Origin: Amia ocellicauda
Lineage: Eukaryota > Chordata > Actinopteri > Amiiformes > Amiidae
Length of the DNA stretch: 64,000 nucleotides
Assembly (NCBI RefSeq): GCF_036373705.1
Contig: NC_089860.1
Coordinates: 36,920,921-36,984,920, forward strand
Direction of reading: 5' to 3'
This document shows positions 58,901-64,000 of this stretch, in pieces (the first letter of the stretch is position 1; each line of letters starts with the position of its first letter). The notes beneath the pieces were generated by a model. The model worked only from the letters and a program-made list of their open reading frames with translations. It ran no database searches and was not told where the DNA came from. A program made the position numbers and the translations under genes.

Positions 58901-61900
58901 GAAACGGCCACTGCAGGGTAGTTCTCGCCGAGCGCAGCGGGTTTTCCTCAAGGACTTTTCTATACTTTGCTCTATTAATCGTCCTTTCTGTCCTGACAAG
59001 CGCCATTGGCCAAGAGATTTCTGTTTTTATTTTCTAAAAATGTCTAGAATATCTTTTCACTTGGAAGCTATGGGGTAGGATGTGTAGATGAATGGAAAAA
59101 AGTATTTTACTGAACTTTAAATCCAAGCTATAAGGCAACACAAAATGAACAATTTGAAAGCAGTTATAGACTTTCTGTAAAGCACTGTATATGCATGTTG
59201 AAAACTATTAAACTCTTTCATTCATGTTTTACTTATTTTGTTAGCCTCTCCTCATCTTTGAATACAGTATTTAGTCTATATTTATATTAAACATATTTAA
59301 CAAACAAATATACAATACAGACGATACACATTAGAGCTGTAGTACTATACTGCATCTTATGGGTCAAGACTCCATTTATTATTAATTTCTTGGAAGTTCT
59401 GTATCAATTATCTTGGTACATTTGAAACCTGCCATAAGCCCAGTGATACCAGTCATTCTGAGTCTTTAACTGGCATTTCAGGATTACTTCGTGTCACTGG
59501 CGACAGACTGTTCTCCCACCATAAATCACCTCCAATCAGATCGGCACCTCCGAGCAGACTGAGATGAAGCGAATGAGAATCATTTAAACCGGTTCTCATA
59601 TCTGTGAAGACCCTTGGCGCAGTGACGCGGCGCTCCTCGGTGGAGACAGGAGACACAAAGCAGCTGCTTCAGCGCAGAGAGAGGCCGGTGTCTGGCAGTT
59701 GGCCTGGTTTCGTGAGCCCAGCTGACTCTCCCCCAACAAAAGCTTCAGTGTTTTCCTGCGCAGAGGGCCTGGAGGGACAAAACCTGACTCTCGAACACAG
59801 ACGTTTCTCTTTACGACAGTCAGTAAGGCAATGTGCGATTCCTTCCTGGTCACTTCACACCTGTGTTAGTAAAACTAGATCTCTTCACTGAGGAAGTGCT
59901 ACACTAAAAGGAGGAAACAAGTTTACTATCAAACATTTAAAGATTGACTCAGACATCAATCAAAGCGATAATAGAGAAGCACAAATGCAGGTCATTGTTG
60001 CCTTTGCAGATCAAAGGCAGAGAACAGCTAAAAGGATCGGGGGTTCGGCTGATCAATACTGTAACACAGGAAACATTCTGAAAGGCTTGAGGGGAAAAGG
60101 AGAGAAGAGGCAGAGACAACACCCGACCACCCCAAAGCCCGGAGCTGCCCTGCTCTGCCTCCACATGAACACACGGGGGGGTAATAATACCCTTCGATGC
60201 TAATATGGCTTCTGTTCCCAATCATGATCATTTGATCAACATTTCCTACCATTGTTTGACTTCGAGCGTTTAAATAAATCGTGAATGCCTGCGTTTTCCA
60301 CTTTGGCTCCAGGAAATTGCCTACACTGTGATGGGTTTTCTGGGCTCCGTGGAAATAATTTTCAATAGGTTTGCAATGCAGGGAGACCCTAGGCCCGCTT
60401 CTACAAGGCTGGGGCTCAGAGGTCATAACGCACTCAGATCCCCGTGGCCTTTACACTGCAGAGTGACATGCTGCGGTCAATCACACCAGCCCCTCGCAAA
60501 GAAGGCTGAAGAACATGTCTGTGGCTTCAGCAGTGATTTCACTGAATACTTTTTACCATTGACTCACTATCTTAAAAATATCGTTATCCAAGACATTAAA
60601 CTATGGATTCTTGTTTTCTTTTCTGCTTTTTGTTGACAGTGCGATCAATCACATGATCAAATTCAGTCAATGTGAAATCTTTGCAGGTTTGCTCAAGATC
60701 AGAGGGGAAAAAAACTAAAAACGTCTGTGGAGAAATTATGAAAGACCGACACAAACAAAGTTTAGTTCAAAGGAAAAATCCTCAGTTTTGCTTTCAAACC
60801 ATGAGAAACGAAAAGGATAATCTTTGATGTTCAATTCACTGCCTACAGCAGCTTTAAAGCAGGAGGAATAAGGCAATTATGCTACTATATCATCTATCAC
60901 AGTAATAAATATATAAATAAATGCACATGGTTCCAGTCATAACTGGGTCAGTGAAAGCATTAGAACAAGCGATTATGTTGTTGGGAGTCGGGCACCTCCC
61001 TCCCTGGCAGCTGAAACTCGCACAGACCCCGTGGATCAGTGTCTCCGCAGCCCAAGTGCACTGACATGCTGACCCCACTGTGAGCGGACCGGGCTGCACC
61101 CACAGGGCTCAAACAGAAGCGTCCAACGGCCACGGCACACAATCCACTCCTTTTAAACCAATCCCCCACATCAGACACAGGCAGGAGCTGCAATAACGGC
61201 AGGTCTCGAGTCAATCAGCCGCTGCTTCACTTACAGGGAATGATTAACCTATTTAGAGCACAGCCCATAGCTCAAATAGACACAAAGCGATCTGTCCTGA
61301 CATCTAACGAGTCATGCGAACGGCCTGATGATAAATGAATGATACGGGCTGTGTGTTCACAGGGAGTTCAAAGGGTCCACGCTGCACGTTCACTTCAGTC
61401 AATGTAGCCTAATGTTTACCTAGAAAAATGCCAAAACTCGAACGTGCTTCAATGTAATATTTCTGGTGAACAATCAGACAGACAGACAGACAGACAGACA
61501 ACAGCTTTCAATGCAGGGCTGCATACAGTTTAACTGCACTGTCCTACAGAGCTCTGACATACCCTGCGCTCCCTGGACATTCAAACAGGACAGGGCCAAT
61601 CAGCAGACTATACAACAGTTCACAATCATGACCATAACCGGGTGTGAACAAAATACAGTTAAGGCCGCACAGTGCAACGAACACCGGGAAACCCCACACA
61701 TCTCCACAACCAGGGCATCACTGGACCAGAGCCCCCGACCATCACAAACACTCTTCCTCATCAGAATAAAAACGCTAAATTAAACAGACGCTCAATGAAA
61801 TGTGTGTGACGTCACCTGCTGTGCAGTTTATTACATTTGACTAATAATTACGAAGGAATAGTCCCTGAAAGTCCTCGACACACATGCAGTAGCCTCCTTC

Positions 61901-63706
61901 TGGAACCGTACGTTCAGAGACGTTCCTGATATTCTTGCACATCTCTGAGATTGTTCATTAATTTAAAAATTAAAATTAAAAAAAAAAGGATAAAAATCTG
62001 TAGTAAGTGGACGTACATGTCTGCCGGGAGATAAGAGATTAGCCGAGGCCAAAGTAAACACAAGCGGCTCTGAACCACAGAGGAACACATCAATTTTTAA
62101 CGCACATAGAAATGCACCACACAGCAAAACGGTTCTCTCATTATTACCACTTCATACCCACGAGGCACCACATTAAACTTCATGAATACACTGATTTCAC
62201 ATCAGCCAGATCTCAAATTGCCGCGTATTGATTCGGCACACGAGGGACTGATAATCACAGCGAAGAACAGCCTTTCTGACCGGCTGTAGTGGATTACTAA
62301 AAGGGACATATTGAGAAGCCTGTGCAGACGTCTCGTTTGCGACCGGATCCCGGGGCCCAGAATACACGCCTGTGCCAGAACGTCAGAATGAGTCTCTCTC
62401 TCCGCTTGATGTACATGGGCAGGGAGGCCGAGGACCCACCACACGGCATCGTGTGCCGGAGGTGGCCCCGGGAAGCACAGAGAGCTATGCCAACCAGTGG
62501 CTCTCAAAGCATCTCTCACTGAGACACACACGCTCCCCATCCCCCACTCGGGAGCCTGCTCTCCTCGCCGCCCCCCACCGAGGCCGTGCCCCCGTCGAAA
62601 TCAGCACAGGAGGAACGCGTGAATAATAGATGGCAAAACGTCTCCTCAGAGCCGTAACCTCACCGTACGGCAAGAGATGCGAGACTAAAGCCAAGCCATC
62701 GAAGACACAGAGAGGATCACAGAGCCACCCATCTGAATAAGAAATGCGTCTTTTAAGTTCTGGTGATCAAATGTTTTTTTGATACATGATGTTTACAATC
62801 TGCACACTGCTGGTCATGTGACTTTATTCACCAAGACATGTACTGATCTGTCTGTTTAGGCCTCTCTCTCCGATTGAAAGAGTGTTGCCTGATCTCCTCA
62901 GACACTCCGAAGTGCGTTTCCGGTCGGTCTAATTCAGGGGTGTCAGACTCCAGTCCTGGGGGGCCGCAGCGTCTGCTGGGTTTCAATTCAGCTCAGTTCT
63001 CTGCTCCTTAATTGGACTAATTCATCAATTAACTGGATTAATGTACCACGTCTCTCCAGACTCTGGAATGTTCTGCGGGTTCAGTGTTTTGAATTGTCAA
63101 CAGATGGTAAGAGATCGGCTATAGATAGAATATGACAGTTTCAGACCAGCCCACATGAGTCACTAATGACATGAAGGAATTAGCAGACACTGCGGCCCCC
63201 CAGGACTGGAGTCTCACACACCTAGTCTGATTAGATCAAAAGTCCAAGCACTTCCTGGAACCCGAACCCCCCCTAGCTGTGCGTACCTCTCTCTGCTTGG
63301 TCTCGGGACACTCGGAGTGCAGGGTGAGCGTGGCCCCCTCGATGTTCCTGGGCATGGGCGTGGAGCCCGGGTTGATGATGAACTGGATCTGGTCGGGGGA
63401 GATGGTGTGGTGCACGTAGCCCTGGGACATCCCCTCGTGATCGGCCATGAAGGCCAATCCCTCCTCCGAGCCCTCGGCCAGGAAAGTCATGGTGTCGCCG
63501 CTGCAGTGGCCGTCCTCGTCCTCGTCGTCCAGGCCCGCGGGGTCCTGCTCGATCAGCACGGTGGTGCGGTCGTACACCGTGCCCGAGGAGGAGGGCATCA
63601 GGCCATTCTTGTCGAAGCCCACCATGTTCTCCTCCCGGGTCAGATCGTCCTCGTCCACCTCCACCTCAAAGTACATGATGTCCTTGTGCGGGCCATTCTC
63701 GCCCAT
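49482..63706 (-). CDS. mtf1: MTF1, metal-responsive transcription factor 1 (10 coding exons)
   Basis: Zinc-sensing nuclear activator that binds metal response elements (TGCRCNC) and induces metallothioneins and zinc exporters. Joining 63706-63287, 56889-56651, 53456-53325, 52430-52357, 52017-51884, 51672-51595, 51445-51343, 51165-50651, 50280-50214 and 49939-49482 gives 739 aa (human 753). Residues 1-140 are the acidic N-terminus with a conserved [13 protein letters not shown] block. Six C2H2 fingers lie at about 144-168, 174-198, 204-228, 233-257, 263-287 and 293-317, with TGEKP-type linkers in the later ones. Then come an acidic/Ser stretch, a Pro/Ala-rich region (about 395-565), [12 protein letters not shown] and the cysteine cluster CQCQCAC (609-615) needed for metal activation. 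The tail is far richer in proline than in human. One intron appears to be GC-AG. The start gives the family N-terminus [14 protein letters not shown]. Confidence 0.97.
50214..50280 (-). CDS. mtf1: MTF1 coding exon 10
   Basis: Encodes [22 protein letters not shown]. The acceptor is a CAG-CAG doublet, so use of the second site would drop the first Gln. The donor is GTAGGC. Confidence 0.94.
50651..51165 (-). CDS. mtf1: MTF1 coding exon 9 (proline/alanine-rich)
   Basis: Encodes [15 protein letters not shown] through [33 protein letters not shown] and [11 protein letters not shown] to GSDPT. The last blocks match MTF1 clearly and fix the frame. The acceptor is AATTCCAG and the donor ACG|GTGAGT. 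Confidence 0.95.
51343..51445 (-). CDS. mtf1: MTF1 coding exon 8, GC donor
   Basis: Encodes [20 protein letters not shown] to DEAPAT plus one base. The acceptor is CTGCTCCAG. The only donor that keeps the frame into exon 9 is G|GCAAGT, a GC-type splice site with otherwise ideal consensus. A GT four bases further on would shift the frame. Confidence 0.9.
51595..51672 (-). CDS. mtf1: MTF1 coding exon 7
   Basis: 26 codons, phase 0 at both ends: [19 protein letters not shown] through LRENASN. The LCLSDLSL segment is a conserved MTF1 block. The acceptor is CCTACAG and the donor GTGAGT. Confidence 0.94.
51884..52017 (-). CDS. mtf1: MTF1 coding exon 6 (zinc finger 6)
   Basis: Encodes the linker and finger [25 protein letters not shown], then [16 protein letters not shown]. 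The acceptor is CTTGCAG and the donor GAA|GTGAGT. Confidence 0.96.
52357..52430 (-). CDS. mtf1: MTF1 coding exon 5 (zinc finger 5)
   Basis: Encodes [24 protein letters not shown]. The acceptor is TTTCTAG and the donor G|GTACGT. Confidence 0.96.
52431..53324 (-). other. mtf1: MTF1 intron between exons 4 and 5
   Basis: An 894-base intron. No repeat or RNA gene recognised. Confidence 0.8.
53325..53456 (-). CDS. mtf1: MTF1 coding exon 4 (end of finger 3, finger 4)
   Basis: Encodes [17 protein letters not shown] through [15 protein letters not shown] and TGEKPF. The acceptor is TGTCCGCAG and the donor CG|GTGAGT. Confidence 0.96.
53457..56650 (-). other. mtf1: MTF1 intron between exons 3 and 4
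   Basis: A 3.2-kb intron. Near its upstream end it contains a LINE fragment (56381-56546), and otherwise nothing recognised. Confidence 0.8.
56381..56546 (+). mobile_element. LINE 3' fragment with internal deletion (same family as 1600-3225)
   Basis: Starts CTTCAAAATCATGAAGGGC and runs to ACACGCACCCGTGGAC, then jumps to the extreme 3' end (TAGTTATTAACGGAC to CTTATGTTCTCGTGTT). About 170 bases of the family sequence are missing at the join. Antisense within the MTF1 intron. Confidence 0.82.
56651..56889 (-). CDS. mtf1: MTF1 coding exon 3 (fingers 1, 2 and part of 3)
   Basis: Encodes [16 protein letters not shown] through [26 protein letters not shown] and [16 protein letters not shown] plus two bases of Arg. 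The acceptor is GTTCCTTCAG and the donor AG|GTGAGC. Cys and His ligands of fingers 1 and 2 are all present. Confidence 0.97.
57317..57643. mobile_element. Non-autonomous hAT-type element (MITE) with perfect 8-bp target duplication
   Basis: A 327-bp element starting CAGCGGTTATCAAACCCG and ending CGGGTTTGAGAAACACTG, with long inverted arms of about 90 bases (GTCCTGGAGTACCACCC and its complement, then AATTGAAC). TTCCAGAC is repeated exactly at 57309-57316 and 57644-57651. Eight-base duplication and CAG...CTG ends are hAT hallmarks. No coding capacity. Confidence 0.9.
58491..59187 (-). mobile_element. Decayed Tc1-like DNA transposon (same family as 27734-28630)
   Basis: The ends are CACTACAGAAAGTCTAC and, inverted, CAGTGCTTTACAGAAAGTC, next to TA on both sides. 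On the minus strand a transposase remnant reads [14 protein letters not shown] then LERFCEEEC and [10 protein letters not shown], the Tc1 C-terminal block. A following [12 protein letters not shown] segment is shared with the copy at 28 kb. About 700 bp remain of a likely 1.2-kb or longer original. A fragment like the hAT-type arm lies inside it (58587-58632). Confidence 0.8.
58587..58632 (+). repeat. Fragment of the 57.3-kb hAT-type element arm, nested in the Tc1 remnant
   Basis: TTCAATTAAGGGTTACATT then AAGTAATTGAGAGCTCAG and TTGGAACA match the inner right arm of the element at 57550-57598 with few changes. The corresponding place in the sister Tc1 copy has different sequence. Confidence 0.6.
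61475..61500 (+). repeat. (CAGA)n microsatellite
   Basis: About 26 bases of perfect CAGA tetranucleotide repeat. Confidence 0.92.
62935..63224. mobile_element. Short hAT-type non-autonomous element near MTF1 exon 2
   Basis: A 290-bp element with about 35-base inverted ends: CAGGGGTGTCAGACTCC at the left, and the complement of TAGGTGTGTGAGACTCC at the right, both running into AGTCCTGGGGGGCCGCAG. Flanking 8-mers GTCTAATT (62927-62934) and GTCTGATT (63225-63232) differ at one base and fit a hAT target duplication. It lies about 55 bases from the exon 2 donor. Confidence 0.82.
63287..63706 (-). CDS. mtf1: MTF1 first coding exon (exon 2)
   Basis: 140 codons from [17 protein letters not shown] through [18 protein letters not shown] and a long acidic stretch (GLDDEDEDG) to [16 protein letters not shown] and ECPETKQRE. 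The donor is GAG|GTACGC. The open frame extends 15 codons upstream, but the ATG at 63706 gives the family N-terminus. Untranslated exon sequence probably starts at about 63760 after CTCTTCCAG. Confidence 0.96.
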
Positions 63707-63760
63707 GGTACAGAAGCCCGGCGGCTCAGAGCCGGGCGGCGGTCGGGGCACCGCGCTGCT

Positions 63761-64000
63761 CTGGAAGAGGCGTCAAACGGGAGCAGAGTGCGAGGGGACT
63801 CGGATACGCATCCATGTGGTGAAGCGCGAGGATGAGGAGGAGCTCAGGCACCGGACCGCTGTCTTATCCTCAGACTGGATAATCCTGAGAGGAGACAAGA
63901 GGCGAGCGTGTGAAGAGTGAAGGAAAAACACACGACTTCCACGTCGCCACCATCGTGCCATGCTGCCCCCGCTCGGCTCATGCCAGAAATCTGTGTTGAA
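63761..64000 (-). other. Sequence upstream of MTF1 exon 2, probable intron
   Basis: Follows a good acceptor (CCTCTTCCAG on the minus strand), so it is probably the intron between an untranslated first exon and exon 2. The promoter and first exon are not identifiable in the window. Confidence 0.4.

Larger units (their letters stand above)
56890..63286 (-). other. mtf1: MTF1 large intron between exons 2 and 3
   Basis: A 6.4-kb intron that has collected a hAT-type element (57317-57643), a decayed Tc1 copy (58491-59187), a CAGA microsatellite (61475-61500) and a second hAT-type element (62935-63224). The stretch 59200-61470 shows nothing recognisable. Confidence 0.8.

Noticed and set aside
63317..63835. 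172-codon plus-strand open frame over MTF1 exon 2
   Set aside because: Antisense shadow of the MTF1 first coding exon.
1..64000. A new multi-gene biological system
   Set aside because: All recognisable genes belong to known families in a conserved vertebrate gene order. The remaining structure is explained by known classes of repeats. Nothing supports a novel system.

Overview
The window is vertebrate genomic DNA, almost certainly from a ray-finned fish. It has multi-exon genes with GT-AG introns, long CA microsatellites, abundant Tc1/mariner, hAT, L2 and CR1/jockey-type repeats, and a tRNA-derived SINE with the tail common in fishes. The species cannot be named from sequence alone. Four protein genes can be rebuilt exon by exon. 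Their order and orientation, MANEAL(+) - YRDC(-) - C1orf122(+) - MTF1(-), match human 1p34.3 as I know it. Layout: 1-21 kb is gene-free flank with repeats: a broken LINE at 1.6-3.2 kb, an L2 fragment at 6.7 kb, two nearly identical DD36E (Incomer-type) Tc1/mariner elements in inverted orientation at 9.8-13.9 kb, a SINE at 15.4 kb and more LINE fragments. 22.3-34.9 kb holds MANEAL (4 coding exons, 441 aa). 38.3-42.8 kb holds YRDC on the minus strand (6 coding exons, about 271 aa), facing MANEAL tail to tail. At 42.8-43.26 kb a short GC-box-containing spacer separates YRDC from the divergent 73-aa C1orf122 homologue (43.26-43.88 kb). 49.5-63.7 kb holds MTF1 on the minus strand (10 coding exons, 739 aa, six C2H2 zinc fingers). 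Its largest intron carries two short hAT-type elements and a decayed Tc1 copy. The four genes do not form an operon or pathway. MANEAL is a Golgi endomannosidase-like protein, YRDC makes the threonylcarbamoyl-AMP precursor for tRNA t6A, C1orf122 is uncharacterised and MTF1 is the metal-responsive transcription factor. No undescribed multi-gene system was found. The observations most worth a second look are the shared in-frame amber stop in the two Incomer copies, a GC-AG intron that MTF1 needs to stay in frame, a roughly 280-nt UG-rich repeat directly upstream of the YRDC exon 2 splice acceptor, and two hAT-type elements with intact or near-intact 8-bp target duplications. All gene structures are hand-read from one strand of genome, without transcript data or database searches.
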